Notes under the pieces: generated by a model | What the model saw: only the letters and a program-made list of their open reading frames with translations | What the model was told of the DNA's origin: nothing | Database searches by the model: none | From: Lacibacter sp. H375 | Lineage (GTDB): Bacteria > Bacteroidota > Bacteroidia > Chitinophagales > Chitinophagaceae | NCBI RefSeq assembly: GCF_037892425.1 | Contig: NZ_JBBKTT010000001.1 | Location: 3,906,001-3,970,000 of the forward strand | Direction: 5' to 3' | Length of the DNA stretch: 64,000 nucleotides | In this document: in pieces, positions 52,797 to 62,479 of the stretch | Position numbering within the stretch: the stretch's first letter is position 1 | Layout: each line of letters starts with the position of its first letter | Made by a program: the position numbers and the translations under genes

Positions 52797-52845
52797 GTAA
52801 GAAGTTCAGATTATTGCGCCGCTAAGATCGTTTTTTTTGATTGAT

Positions 52846-52877
52846 TTTGTGCCAAATAGATATAAATCTTACATTTG
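52846..52877 (+). promoter_or_regulatory. tRNA-Pro promoter
   Basis: TTTG at 52846-52849, 20 nt of spacing and TACATTTG at 52870-52877 match the Bacteroidota promoter consensus, 40 nt before the tRNA. Confidence 0.75.
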
Positions 52878-52917
52878 CTGCCCGCTGAAATCCAGGGGTG
52901 GATTTCTGTTTTTTGTT

Positions 52918-52991
52918 CGGGACGTAGCGCAGCCCGGTAGCGCACTTGCATGGGGTGCAAGGGGTCGCTAGTTCGAATCTAGTCGTCCCGA
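52918..52991 (+). tRNA. tRNA-Pro, anticodon GGG
   Basis: This 74-nt tRNA has an acceptor stem CGGGACG/CGTCCCG with discriminator A, a D-arm containing AGCGCAGCCCGGTAGCGC, anticodon stem CTTGC/GCAAG with loop ATGGGGT (anticodon GGG), and a T-arm with GTTCGAATC. CCA is not encoded. A promoter lies upstream and a terminator downstream. Confidence 0.97.
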
Positions 52992-53001
52992 CATTACTTC
53001 C

Positions 53002-53036
53002 AAAAAGGCAATCATTTGTTTGGTTGCCTTTTTTCT
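53002..53036 (+). terminator. Terminator of tRNA-Pro
   Basis: AAAAAGGCAA at 53002-53011 pairs with TTGCCTTTTT at 53024-53033, with a 12-nt loop and a T run, 10 nt after the tRNA. Confidence 0.88.
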
Positions 53037-53385
53037 TTTTCTCTGGAACGGTTGTCAGTTAAGGGATTTGACGAAAAAAATCATTTACTTTTTTGTTTAG
53101 AACTGTACTTTTCTATTCATTACAAATGAAAGCTGAGGATATGCAGATATTGTTCGCCCCCTTATAAAAGTCTAATCAAACAACTCGTTGACTGTTAACA
53201 TGAATAAACGCATCATCAAATCAAGTGTTTGGAATGTCTTAATATTTTATAGGTTATGTGTGTTGTTTTTTGAATCTTGAAAAATCGGCAAATTTCGTGT
53301 CTGATATGGGGGGCAAATAATTCATTCTCCATTTTCAAATAGATATGCCATATAAATGGCTCTATTTTTACTCCTCTGTACTAAT
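53035..53385. other. Intergenic region upstream of the LacI-type regulator
   Basis: These roughly 350 bases contain no gene. Near the regulator start an inverted repeat GCCAT-ataa-ATGGC lies at 53347-53360, about 25 nt before the ATG at 53386. It could be an autoregulatory operator or an mRNA hairpin. No clear promoter is seen. Confidence 0.5.
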
Positions 53386-54396
53386 ATGGATAAACTGGAT
53401 CTTAAGAAACTAGCCAAAGAACTTAACCTTTCTCCTTCCTCTGTATCAAGAGCTTTACGAGATAGTCATGAAATTAGTCGTGAAACAAAGGAACGTGTGC
53501 AAGCTCTTGCAACACGGTTGGGTTATCAGCCAAATCCCCATGCAAGTAGTTTGAGGAAAAGCAAAAGCAAAACAATTGCGGTTATCATTCCTGAGATACA
53601 GAATAATTTTTTTGCAGAAGCGATCAATGGAGTAGAAGAAGTAGCAAACAAAAAAGGTTATCATGTATTGATCTATCTTACTCACGAAGACCAACACCGG
53701 GAAAGTGAAATTCTTAATTTGTTACGTAACGGAAGGGTTGACGGCATTATGATTTCGGTTTCCAACACTACAACTGATTTTGAACAATTGGAGGCTTGCA
53801 GGGTATCGGGTATGCCGTTGGTTTTTTTCGATCGGGTGTACGAAAATGTAAAAGTGCCGAGAGTGGTTTCTGATGATGAAGAAGCTGCTTTTAAAACAAC
53901 TGAGCTCTTAGTAAAAAGAGGCTGTAAAAAAATTACGTTACTAACCCTCTCGGATAATTTGTCTATTTGTAAGCGTAGAATTTCCGGCTATGAAAGAGCT
54001 TTAGCAAAGCATAATTTGTTTGAGTATAAACAAACGATTGAATGTGGAACCGACGATGAATATAATCGTCAGAAGATCCGTGATCTCTTACAAAGTGAAG
54101 AAAGCCCGGATAGCATTTTTACACTAATTGAAAAATTTGCTGTAAATACCTATGAAGTTTGTAAAGAACTTCATATTCATATTCCAAAAAGGTTAAAGGT
54201 CATCAGTTTTTCTAATTTACCAGCAGCTGCATTGTTTGACCCGCCATTATCAACAATTGTTCAACCGGCGTATGAAATTGGTAAAAAAGCAACAGATATA
54301 CTTTTCAAACTAATAGAAAAGAAACCCTTACTGGCAAATGACAAAAAAGTAACAGTCAGGTCTCGAATAGTAGATCGCAGATCAACAGCAGGATAA
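53386..54396 (+). CDS. LacI/GalR-family transcriptional regulator
   Basis: I choose the ATG at 53386 (MDKLDLKKLAKELNLSPSSVSRALRDS), which aligns with the family start; the frame is open to 53356. The 336-residue protein has the N-terminal LacI helix-turn-helix (about residues 4-25), the hinge (LGYQPNPHASSLRKSKSKTIAVIIPEI), and a periplasmic-binding-like effector domain (NNFFAEAINGVEEVA, RVDGIMISV, GYERALAKH, PPLSTIVQPAYEIGKKA). It probably senses a sugar derived from the neighbouring PUL. A near-palindrome with a central CG (54673) downstream is a candidate binding site. Confidence 0.93.
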   Translation: MDKLDLKKLAKELNLSPSSVSRALRDSHEISRETKERVQALATRLGYQPNPHASSLRKSKSKTIAVIIPEIQNNFFAEAINGVEEVANKKGYHVLIYLTHEDQHRESEILNLLRNGRVDGIMISVSNTTTDFEQLEACRVSGMPLVFFDRVYENVKVPRVVSDDEEAAFKTTELLVKRGCKKITLLTLSDNLSICKRRISGYERALAKHNLFEYKQTIECGTDDEYNRQKIRDLLQSEESPDSIFTLIEKFAVNTYEVCKELHIHIPKRLKVISFSNLPAAALFDPPLSTIVQPAYEIGKKATDILFKLIEKKPLLANDKKVTVRSRIVDRRSTAG

Positions 54397-54786
54397 TTTA
54401 ATGAAGTCCTCTGTTGATGAAAATAGCCCATACTCATTGCATAAATTAACGAGTGATATGTCTGTTTAAGGATGAGATGTGAAGCGAGTTAGCATCTTTT
54501 TACAATAGAAAAATTAATAGAAATGCTTGTTGAAATTCCAGTCTTGTTTTTACCGAGTTGTTAAACACAACCTAACTTTTTTAGAATTTTTTTGAGCGGA
54601 AATCAGGAGTTATTTTCTTACGTATCTAGTATAAAAAAATGATAATCAACATCTTGTATGTTGCAATTTATACGAAAACGTTTGCGGACTATTTTCGAAG
54701 GGAGGATAAAAAGTAAGCTAGATTAGCATTGTAAGCCTGAAAATAAGAAGGTTCAGGTAATGATTGCTTAAACGAAAACTTGCTGT
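54397..54786. other. Intergenic region between the LacI and AraC genes with a candidate operator
   Basis: These 390 bases show no coding pattern. At 54673-54686 the sequence reads CGAAAACGTTTGCG, a 14-bp near-palindrome (six of seven pairs), and TATTTTCG follows at 54690-54697. Confidence 0.5.
54673..54686. promoter_or_regulatory. Candidate LacI-family operator before the AraC gene
   Basis: CGAAAACGTTTGCG has a central CG and pairs at six of seven positions, as in many LacI/GalR-family sites. It lies just before a TATTTTCG (-7-like) element and about 100 nt before the AraC start codon, so a bound repressor would block that promoter. Assigning it to the LacI gene 300 bp upstream is inference. 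Confidence 0.45.
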
Positions 54787-55665
54787 ATGCGTCCTCAACT
54801 AATGCGATTGGTGAAAGAGCCACAGTATTCTTTTACTGTAAGCCGGAATGTGATTCCTTCTGTCAATAGTTGCTGGCACTATCATCATGAAGTTGAATTG
54901 ATTCATTTTAAAACCGGACAAGGAACTCAATTCATTGGCGACAGTATAAAGTCATTTAAAGACGGAGATGTTGTATTGGTTGGATCAAACCTGCCTCATT
55001 TCTGGAGATTCGACGACGTATATCTTGATGAGAATGTACTTGCAGATACCGACGTTAGAGTTGCACATTTTTGTGAAAATTTCTGGGGAAGCCAATTTTT
55101 GGAATTGCCGGAAAACATAACCATCAAAAGTTTACTCGACAAAGCGAAACGTGGTTTGCAGGTAACAGGTAACGCTCAGATAAAAGTGGCGGCATTGGTT
55201 GAAACATTATTAAATAGTTCCAATGCACAACGTATTATTTTGTTAATGGAAGTATTAAATATAATTGCCTCCAGCAAAGACCTTGAACCTTTATCCTCAA
55301 TCGGCTTTAATTATGATGTCGTGAAAGATGAAAAAGACCGTATTAATATGATTTATGAATACAGTCTCAAAAATTTTAAGCGACCAATACTGCTGGAAGA
55401 AATTGCGGGAGTTGCGAACATCAGTCCGAGCTCTTTTTGCCGTTATTTTAAATCAAAAACAAGTAAAACATACACACAGTTTCTTATTGAAATAAGAGTA
55501 AGTCATGCCTGTAAACTTTTAATTGAAAATAATTTAAGCATCAAGCAACTGTGTTACGAAAGTGGCTTTAATAATTTTACAAGTTTTCATAAGTATTTTA
55601 AACTCATCACCAGCAAAAGTCCGCTAATTTATCAAAAGGAATTTATGGGTAAGTTAACCGCTTAG
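54787..55665 (+). CDS. AraC-family transcriptional regulator
   Basis: This 292-residue protein has a cupin-like N-terminal sensor (CWHYHHEVELIHFKTGQGTQFIGDS, VLVGSNLPHFWRF) and a C-terminal double helix-turn-helix (about 190-290; ILLEEIAGVANISPSSFCRYFKSKT, IKQLCYESGFNNFTSFHKYFK). The cupin sensor probably binds a sugar or similar ligand. It lies 190 bp before the SusC gene and likely regulates the PUL. Confidence 0.93.
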   Translation: MRPQLMRLVKEPQYSFTVSRNVIPSVNSCWHYHHEVELIHFKTGQGTQFIGDSIKSFKDGDVVLVGSNLPHFWRFDDVYLDENVLADTDVRVAHFCENFWGSQFLELPENITIKSLLDKAKRGLQVTGNAQIKVAALVETLLNSSNAQRIILLMEVLNIIASSKDLEPLSSIGFNYDVVKDEKDRINMIYEYSLKNFKRPILLEEIAGVANISPSSFCRYFKSKTSKTYTQFLIEIRVSHACKLLIENNLSIKQLCYESGFNNFTSFHKYFKLITSKSPLIYQKEFMGKLTA

Positions 55666-55857
55666 TGAAGCTTGTAACGATTAATGCGTTTTAATGTAAA
55701 GGTGCTTAAAAAGAATTTTAGAAACCAGCTTATCAATTAATACGCTAAAAATTGAAACGATGGAGAGGTTTATAAATCATCGGGCAATCTTTTTTTATAA
55801 AATCTATTCATTCTCTTGTTAACGATTTATTTGGATCATTTAAAACCAAACTGCCAT

Positions 55858-58800
55858 ATGAGAAAAAATGCAATTTTCAGGTTAAGTGGTAACAGCAAAT
55901 GGAAAAGTTGTTATCTGCTTTTGGCTATTTTACTGCAGTTCGCAGTAATTACAGTGCAAGCTCAAACAAAAACTGTAAAAGGCACAGTTAAGGATAGTAA
56001 AGGCAGTCCCTTGTCTGGCGTAAGCGTTACGTTTAAAGGCGATGACAAGACCGGCACAACAACCAATCAAAATGGTCAGTTCTCTATTCTTACAGGTGGT
56101 GCGAATACCGTTTTAGTTTTTTCTCTTGTTGGGTATACTACCAAGGAAGAAATTGTTGGAGCCCGTACAAGCATCGATGTTGCCTTGGCCGCATCAATCA
56201 ACGATCTTGATGAAGTTGTTGTAATTGGTTATGGTACACAAAAGAAACGGGATGTTACCGGTGCCATCAGTTCAATTAATGCAAAATCAATTGAAGAACG
56301 ACAGCCTGTTTCAATTTTTGATGCCATACAAGGTGCTGCACCAGGCGTGAGGGTAATGAGCGGATCAGGGGCACCTGGCGAAGAAGCAGATATTACGATT
56401 CGTGGTATGTCAACTTTGTCTGATGCAGGTGTACGGCCATTGTATATAGTTGATGGTGTTCCCATGAATAATATAAATGCCATCAACCCAAAGGATATCC
56501 AATCAATGGAAATTCTGAAGGATGCGGCTTCAGCAGCAATTTATGGTTCACGTTCTGCTAATGGAGTGATCATTATTACCACAAAACGTGGTGAAGCGGG
56601 TAAGCCACAAATTAATGTTGACTTTTTAAGAAGCTACAGCAAACTTTCAAACAGGACCCCGCAAGCCAACCGTTTAGAGCGTCAAATGTTTGATCGTAGA
56701 GGAAACCTCGGGCTTGATCCTAAACCGCTTGATTCAACGGCTTTTACAAGAAACACAGATAACGATTACCAAGCTTTAATTACACAGCTGGCTATCCGAA
56801 ACCAAGTAGATGTAAGTATTAAAGGCGGTAACCAGAACCTGAATTATTTTAACAGCATACAATATCTTGATGAAACAGGCATTGTAATCAGCAGTTACAA
56901 TAAACGATTTACGCTTCGTACAAACGTAGAGTACAGACCTTCTAAACGGGTAAGTATGTTTAGCCGTTTAAATTTCAGTTACCAGGATCGGAATAATATC
57001 AATGAAGGAAATGTTATCCGGCAAGCGTTGCAACGCCCACCGGGAGCTGCACTTTATTTCCCAAATGGCGAATACATTTATTTTAATGCCGGCAGACTGA
57101 ATCCATTGGCAGAAGCTTACCTGCGTAAAAATGTTTCAACGATCTATAAAGGCGTAATTTATCAAGGCTTTGATTTTAAAATTATTGAACCGCTGACTTT
57201 TCATGTTGATGGTTCAGCAGATCTTGAACTTAGAAGGAACTACCGGTTTTCTTCTAAATTCTTATCAAACGGTATTCCTCCAATAAGTACAGGTGGTGAT
57301 GCTACGCAGATTCCACTTCGTCTTCAGGGTAATGCGTTTTTATCATACAAGCAGAAGTTTAAAAAAGATCACAATGTAACCGGGCTTCTGGGTATGAATT
57401 TTGAGAAAAATAAACTTGAACGGACAAATATATCGGGAGATTTTTTTGTAACAGAAGCAGTAACTACTTTGAATGCTGCAAGTGTTTATGATTTATCTGA
57501 ATTGTATTCTATAGCCAGTGGTTCAGCGCTTGTTGGTTTTTATGGAAGGTTGGGCTATGACTATAGAGGAAAATATCTGGTAAATGCAACAGTGAGGAGA
57601 GATGGGTCTTCTGTGTTTGGGCCCGAAAACAGATGGGGTAATTTTCCTTCTGTGTCTTTAGGTTGGCGATTTAGCGATGAAAAATTCATGGGTAAGTTTA
57701 ATAATATCCTTACCGATGGAAAACTCCGAGCCAGCTGGGGTATAACTGGTAACCAGGAAATCGGCGACTATGATGCTGTTCAGCAATATATATTCGGCTC
57801 ATACTATTATAATCAAGTGAGTGGTGTGCGCAGCAACACAAGGCTGGGTAATCCTGCACTGAAATGGGAAGAGACGATGCAAACAAATGTGGGTCTCGAT
57901 TTGACGTTCCTTGGCGGTCGAATCAGCTTCGTTGGTGATTATTATGTAAAAACAACTTCCGATCTTTTATACGATGCTCCGCTACCTGCTGAAATTGGTT
58001 TTTCAAGCGCACGTACAAATGCAGGAACAATTGAAAACAAAGGAATTGAACTAATGCTATCGGGGTATCCGGTTCGTAACAAAAACTTTAGCTGGCAAAC
58101 ATCAGTCAACTGGTCAACCGTACGAAATAAAATTCTCAGTTTACCTGTTGATTATATCGATGATATCTGGAGCGTAAGGCAAGGCGAAGAAGCAGGAAAT
58201 TTTTTCGGTTACAAATACTTAGGGATCTATGAGTATGATCAATCAAATGCATACACAGAAGATTATGCACAAAGATTAATACCTCAATTTCAAAGAGACG
58301 CATTAGGTAATGTAATTATCCAAAAAAACATGCAGCCAATTCTGTTAGGTTATCTTTTGCCGAACGGCGCACCTTATGCCGGTGTTGTAAAGCAAATGAC
58401 CACAGCAGGTGTAGTGTCTAAAGGTGGTGATGTTATTTGGCAGGATTTACCAGACAGCAAAGGTGAATTTAATGGTGATATTGGTAATGAAGATCGCCAG
58501 TTCATTGGGCATGGACAACCACGTTGGAGCATTGGATGGAACAACAGTCTCTCTTATAAAGGTTTTTATCTTTCTGTGAATATGTATGGAAATTTTGGAG
58601 GTATGGTGTATAACGACAACAGAAGAACCCTGGCATCTTTTTCAAATACGCAGACAACTCCTGATGCCTATTTTATCAGAGACATGTGGAAGTATCCCGG
58701 ACAGATAACCGGCACTTATCGTGGTGGCGACAGAGGAGCTGATAATATGCGTCGTGGTGGAAGTCAATATCTGGAGAATGGTTCATTTCTCCGGTTACAA

Positions 58801-59019
58801 TCAGTTCGCTTGGGCTATCAGCTTCCTCCCAGAATTTCAGCAAAAGCAAAGATGCGCAGTTTGAATGTATATGTATATGGAACCAACCTGTTAACCTGGA
58901 CTGAGTATTCCGGTTTTGATCCTGAAGTTTCACAAAGGAGTGTAATCAAGCCGGGCGATGATCCGGGAAGATACCCACGCAGACGTGAATTTGGTATGGG
59001 ACTTAATGTGTCATTTTAA
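55858..59019 (+). CDS. SusC/RagA-family TonB-dependent outer-membrane receptor
   Basis: I choose the ATG at 55858 (MRKNAIFRLSGNSKWKSC), which leads into a signal peptide ending near VQAQ; the frame opens at a TTG (55816) upstream. The 1053-residue protein has an N-terminal carboxypeptidase-regulatory-like domain (VKGTVKDSKGSPLSGVSVTF), the SusC TonB-box region DEVVVIGYGTQKKRDVTGAI, the plug (PLYIVDGVPMNNINAINP, ILKDAASAAIYGSRSANGVI) and a long beta-barrel ending in GMGLNVSF. It is a complete SusC with SusD 10 bp later. Its substrate is probably an uronic-acid glycan, judging from GH88/PL6 downstream. Confidence 0.96.
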   Translation: MRKNAIFRLSGNSKWKSCYLLLAILLQFAVITVQAQTKTVKGTVKDSKGSPLSGVSVTFKGDDKTGTTTNQNGQFSILTGGANTVLVFSLVGYTTKEEIVGARTSIDVALAASINDLDEVVVIGYGTQKKRDVTGAISSINAKSIEERQPVSIFDAIQGAAPGVRVMSGSGAPGEEADITIRGMSTLSDAGVRPLYIVDGVPMNNINAINPKDIQSMEILKDAASAAIYGSRSANGVIIITTKRGEAGKPQINVDFLRSYSKLSNRTPQANRLERQMFDRRGNLGLDPKPLDSTAFTRNTDNDYQALITQLAIRNQVDVSIKGGNQNLNYFNSIQYLDETGIVISSYNKRFTLRTNVEYRPSKRVSMFSRLNFSYQDRNNINEGNVIRQALQRPPGAALYFPNGEYIYFNAGRLNPLAEAYLRKNVSTIYKGVIYQGFDFKIIEPLTFHVDGSADLELRRNYRFSSKFLSNGIPPISTGGDATQIPLRLQGNAFLSYKQKFKKDHNVTGLLGMNFEKNKLERTNISGDFFVTEAVTTLNAASVYDLSELYSIASGSALVGFYGRLGYDYRGKYLVNATVRRDGSSVFGPENRWGNFPSVSLGWRFSDEKFMGKFNNILTDGKLRASWGITGNQEIGDYDAVQQYIFGSYYYNQVSGVRSNTRLGNPALKWEETMQTNVGLDLTFLGGRISFVGDYYVKTTSDLLYDAPLPAEIGFSSARTNAGTIENKGIELMLSGYPVRNKNFSWQTSVNWSTVRNKILSLPVDYIDDIWSVRQGEEAGNFFGYKYLGIYEYDQSNAYTEDYAQRLIPQFQRDALGNVIIQKNMQPILLGYLLPNGAPYAGVVKQMTTAGVVSKGGDVIWQDLPDSKGEFNGDIGNEDRQFIGHGQPRWSIGWNNSLSYKGFYLSVNMYGNFGGMVYNDNRRTLASFSNTQTTPDAYFIRDMWKYPGQITGTYRGGDRGADNMRRGGSQYLENGSFLRLQSVRLGYQLPPRISAKAKMRSLNVYVYGTNLLTWTEYSGFDPEVSQRSVIKPGDDPGRYPRRREFGMGLNVSF

Positions 59020-59029
59020 TAAACGAATT

Positions 59030-60595
59030 ATGAAAAGAATAAAAATTATTGCCATACTGGTTGTTGTTGTTTTAATAGCACCGGGTTTAGGATGTAAGAA
59101 ATTTTTAGATGAAAAACCAATATCAACAGTTTCACCTGATAAATTCTGGAAAGACAAGAACGATGCGGCTACATGGATGGCCGGCGTTTACAATTCACTA
59201 CAAACAACTTTAAGTACCAATTATTATGATTGGGGCGAAGTGCGTGCTGATCATATAAGAGTGGGTGGAACCGGTAATGCTCAACTTACAATGATCACCA
59301 ACACACTCTCGGCTAATGATGCTGATATCAACGAAACTACAAGATGGAGCAATTTGTACACAACAATTTCGCTTTGTAATTATGGTATCAAGTATTTGCC
59401 CAGCATGATTGCAGCAAATATTGAAGGTGCTGCAGCAACTTACCGTGATTACCTGGGCCAATGTTATGCGATAAGATCACTCATGTATTTTTACGGGCTT
59501 CGTGTGTGGGGCAGAATGCCTTTACATTTAGAACCGATTGAATCAATCTATCAAACGCTCGACCTGCCACGCTCATCGATTGAACAAGTAAAGACGCAGA
59601 TTTTTGGTGATATAACAGAGTCTTTAAAGACAATAGGAAGTTCTGCCACGCAGAAATACTATATGCAAAAAGCTGCAGTGTATGCATTACAAACAGACGT
59701 GGCAATGTGGTTTCAGGACTATGATCTTGCACTGTCAGCATCGCAAAACTGTATTACTGCAAGCGGTTGTACCTGGGTTACTAATTTGACTGGTTTCAAA
59801 AATATTTTTGTTGCCCCCGAAACATCAACTGAAACAATTTTTAATCTTTTCTGGTCTGTAACTGAAAGAGGCGGAGCGGTTGGTGTTTGCTCAAGAGTAG
59901 GATCCAGTTCCAATACTAATCGATATGAACCTACAACTGAAATATGGTTAGAAATGAAAAACCGTGTTGATCCTGTAACCGGTAAGTCAACTGACGGACG
60001 TTTATGGGCTTACTGGGATACGTTGACATATACCAGTGAGCTTATTTATGATGCTTCAACTGCTGTTGTGCAGTTAGGTAAGTTTTCACCTTGGAGTCCA
60101 ACGCCAAGAGCGGGTTCCTTTTTCATCTTTGAAGGAAACACTGATTGCAGTGTAAAAATTCCGATTTACCGTTTTGCAGATATCATGTTGTTGAGAGCAG
60201 AAGCATTAAATAAAAAAGGACAGTACCAGGAAGCACTTAACATCGTAAACACTGTTCGTAACAGGGTAGGATATATGGTCACTGCATTATTGACAGATTA
60301 CACCGGAGATATTGCAAAAGGAATAGAACGAACCATTCTGAAAGAACGCCAATATGAATTGATGGGGGAAGGAAAACGTTGGTTTGATTTATGCAGGATC
60401 GATAAAATTTATGATTATACAAACGCAGGTTATGCTTATCTGCGTGAAACAATGAATCCCATTTTATCTGCACGTGCAGGTTCCATTCTGTATGAGAATG
60501 AAAACATGGGAAGAATTTTATATCCCATTAATGCAGCCATGTTTAATGCCAATCCAAAATTAAGGGGCGATCAGAATCCTCCATATGATGAGTAA
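59030..60595 (+). CDS. SusD/RagB-family nutrient-binding outer-membrane lipoprotein
   Basis: I choose the ATG at 59030 (MKRIKIIAILVVVVLIAPGLGC), since it gives a lipoprotein signal (Cys22); the frame is open from 58958 inside SusC. The 521-residue protein has KKFLDEKPISTVSPDKFW, then AATYRDYLGQCYAIRSLMYFY (TPR-like) and the C-terminal RYADIMLLRAEALNKKG-type segment with YELMGEGKRWFDLCRID. The pair with SusC is standard. The lipobox is slightly unusual (GLGC). Confidence 0.94.
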   Translation: MKRIKIIAILVVVVLIAPGLGCKKFLDEKPISTVSPDKFWKDKNDAATWMAGVYNSLQTTLSTNYYDWGEVRADHIRVGGTGNAQLTMITNTLSANDADINETTRWSNLYTTISLCNYGIKYLPSMIAANIEGAAATYRDYLGQCYAIRSLMYFYGLRVWGRMPLHLEPIESIYQTLDLPRSSIEQVKTQIFGDITESLKTIGSSATQKYYMQKAAVYALQTDVAMWFQDYDLALSASQNCITASGCTWVTNLTGFKNIFVAPETSTETIFNLFWSVTERGGAVGVCSRVGSSSNTNRYEPTTEIWLEMKNRVDPVTGKSTDGRLWAYWDTLTYTSELIYDASTAVVQLGKFSPWSPTPRAGSFFIFEGNTDCSVKIPIYRFADIMLLRAEALNKKGQYQEALNIVNTVRNRVGYMVTALLTDYTGDIAKGIERTILKERQYELMGEGKRWFDLCRIDKIYDYTNAGYAYLRETMNPILSARAGSILYENENMGRILYPINAAMFNANPKLRGDQNPPYDE

Positions 60596-60624
60596 CCAGT
60601 AAAGAATTATTAAACTAAGTAATA

Positions 60625-61344
60625 ATGAAAAATAGCAATCAATTTATATTGTTCATAATAACAGCTTCACTTGTTATTTCAGGTTGTAATAAACTGCAGG
60701 ATGGTTATGATTACAAGCCTTCCTATTATAACACTGAATTAAAAATGACAGTACTGGAGTTTATGGAATCACGCAAAGATATTTTTTCAGGTATGTTGGC
60801 AGCTATAGAATATGTTGATAGTGATCCGACATTCAAAGATGTGAAAGAAATGTATTCAAGCTCAGGAAATACCTTCCTGTTATTTCACAACACGGCGCTG
60901 ATAAACCTGGAAGATGCAACAAGTTATTGGTCTGTAAATAATGTTATGGGCCCAAACCCCGACAATCCTTCACAAACAATTTCAATGCGGGGTTCTGATT
61001 GGTCGCAATATCCGAGAGATACAGTTGCAAAGCTTTTACGTTATCATGTTTTGAAAGGCAAACATACTTACGAAACGCTCGATTCAAAACCAAAGTGGGT
61101 TGAAACGTTTGCGATGAGTGCAACGAATGATTCAGCAAAGGTTTACCTCTACCTGGAGAATGTTCGTGAAGCAAATTTGCGTATCAATAACTATGTGGGA
61201 TTACCATCAAGTTATAAAGGAGTAAGTATGGGTTGGACAAACAATACACCACGTACCCCCGGTTTACATGCTACCAATGGTGTAGTTCACGTCATGAATA
61301 AATGGTTTATTCTTCCTACACGAAATGCCATCCTGAATAATTAA
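60625..61344 (+). CDS. Fasciclin (FAS1)-like surface lipoprotein
   Basis: This 239-residue protein has a lipobox (VISGC, Cys21). The mature part fits one FAS1 domain: MTVLEFMESRKDIFSGMLAAIEYV, NTFLLFHNTALINL, then VAKLLRYHVLKGKHTYETL, LRINNYVGLP and the closing ATNGVVHVMNKWF, corresponding to the FAS1 H-box. FAS1 domains act in cell adhesion and can bind glycans. Its place right after SusD, where a surface glycan-binding protein often sits, suggests that role. The family match is by pattern and is diverged. Confidence 0.7.
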   Translation: MKNSNQFILFIITASLVISGCNKLQDGYDYKPSYYNTELKMTVLEFMESRKDIFSGMLAAIEYVDSDPTFKDVKEMYSSSGNTFLLFHNTALINLEDATSYWSVNNVMGPNPDNPSQTISMRGSDWSQYPRDTVAKLLRYHVLKGKHTYETLDSKPKWVETFAMSATNDSAKVYLYLENVREANLRINNYVGLPSSYKGVSMGWTNNTPRTPGLHATNGVVHVMNKWFILPTRNAILNN

Positions 61345-61361
61345 TTATCTAACTTTTTTTT

Positions 61362-62438
61362 ATGCGGACAATAAATAGCTCTCTTGCAATTATCACCCTT
61401 AGCTTTCTGGCTTTCGCCTGCAAAAAAGGGTCGGGTTTAAAAATAGAATCGCTTAATAAGGCGGGTGAAGAATTCTATTTCGGAGAAAGAGTTCCTGTTT
61501 GGGCTGCAACCTCGGGCGACAATAACGGAACTACGTATGAATGGAAAGCTACAGGCGGCACATTTGATGGATTTCGTACACAAGGCCTGTTTGAAAATTT
61601 GTGGATTGCACCCAGTGCAGCCGGCGATTATACAATTACAGCAACAGCTAAAAGTAGCGGTGGCACTTCATCGAAGTCTACGGCTATGAAAGTAACAAGA
61701 TACTTTTTTGATGAATTTCAAAGTGCCTTTACATTGAACGGAAATGGCTGGAGTACGACCAATACTTCAAACTCTCTTCAAACAAATGTTGATACCGCTT
61801 TGTCACAATTAAATCTTACATCTTCCTCAACCAATGTGCCCAATGTTAGAAGAAACCTCGATCTGGCTGAGTTGAAAATTCCTTTTTCAGTCCGTACAAG
61901 GTTGGGTTGGAAAACTTTTTTCCGAACTAATTCAACGATTGTAATCAGTATGTTTTTTAATCAGCCATCCAATCCTACTTATCCATACATACGGGAAATA
62001 CGCTGGGAGATCTGGCCAACAAATAATCCAGCTACAACAAATAATTATCAGATTCGCTACGAAACATTTGTACCTGCCACAAATACATCAAAATTCAGTG
62101 CAGCAGGAAATGTGTTTCCCAATCCATTGACATTAATCAGCCCTGTAAGTGGAAGAAGTGCTATTTTTTCGCTGGCCAATGGTCAGTTAAAGAACTTCAG
62201 TTTTTCAATTGATGCAAATGAGGTTTTTCATGCGTATGTGGGCGGTGCAGAATGGTTTACAAGCAACGGCATTAAAGATTGGTTAACAGCAGCAAGAGCC
62301 GCATACCCGGGCTTTGAGGAACCATCACCCAAAGAATACCGTGTAGCATTCCCTGCCCGGCAAACCTCATCGAGTTCCGGAACAACATTGGTGATGAAGC
62401 ATGTGTATATCAACAACGACGGGGAGATATTAAAGTAA
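61362..62438 (+). CDS. PUL surface lipoprotein with an Ig/PKD-like N-terminal domain
   Basis: This 358-residue protein has a lipobox (LAFAC, Cys20). Residues about 35-110 resemble a PKD/Ig-like domain (VPVWAATSGDNNGTTYEWKATGGTFDG, GDYTITATAKSSGG). The C-terminal 240 residues are beta-rich and aromatic (VISMFFNQPSNPTYPYIREIRWEIWP, FSFSIDANEVFHAYVGG), maybe a concanavalin-like binding domain. I do not recognise a family. By position it is a candidate glycan-binding protein. A hairpin follows the gene at 62480. Confidence 0.7.
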   Translation: MRTINSSLAIITLSFLAFACKKGSGLKIESLNKAGEEFYFGERVPVWAATSGDNNGTTYEWKATGGTFDGFRTQGLFENLWIAPSAAGDYTITATAKSSGGTSSKSTAMKVTRYFFDEFQSAFTLNGNGWSTTNTSNSLQTNVDTALSQLNLTSSSTNVPNVRRNLDLAELKIPFSVRTRLGWKTFFRTNSTIVISMFFNQPSNPTYPYIREIRWEIWPTNNPATTNNYQIRYETFVPATNTSKFSAAGNVFPNPLTLISPVSGRSAIFSLANGQLKNFSFSIDANEVFHAYVGGAEWFTSNGIKDWLTAARAAYPGFEEPSPKEYRVAFPARQTSSSSGTTLVMKHVYINNDGEILK

Positions 62439-62479
62439 TTGCATACGAACAAATCAGATTGTTTTACAGTGCAACCACG

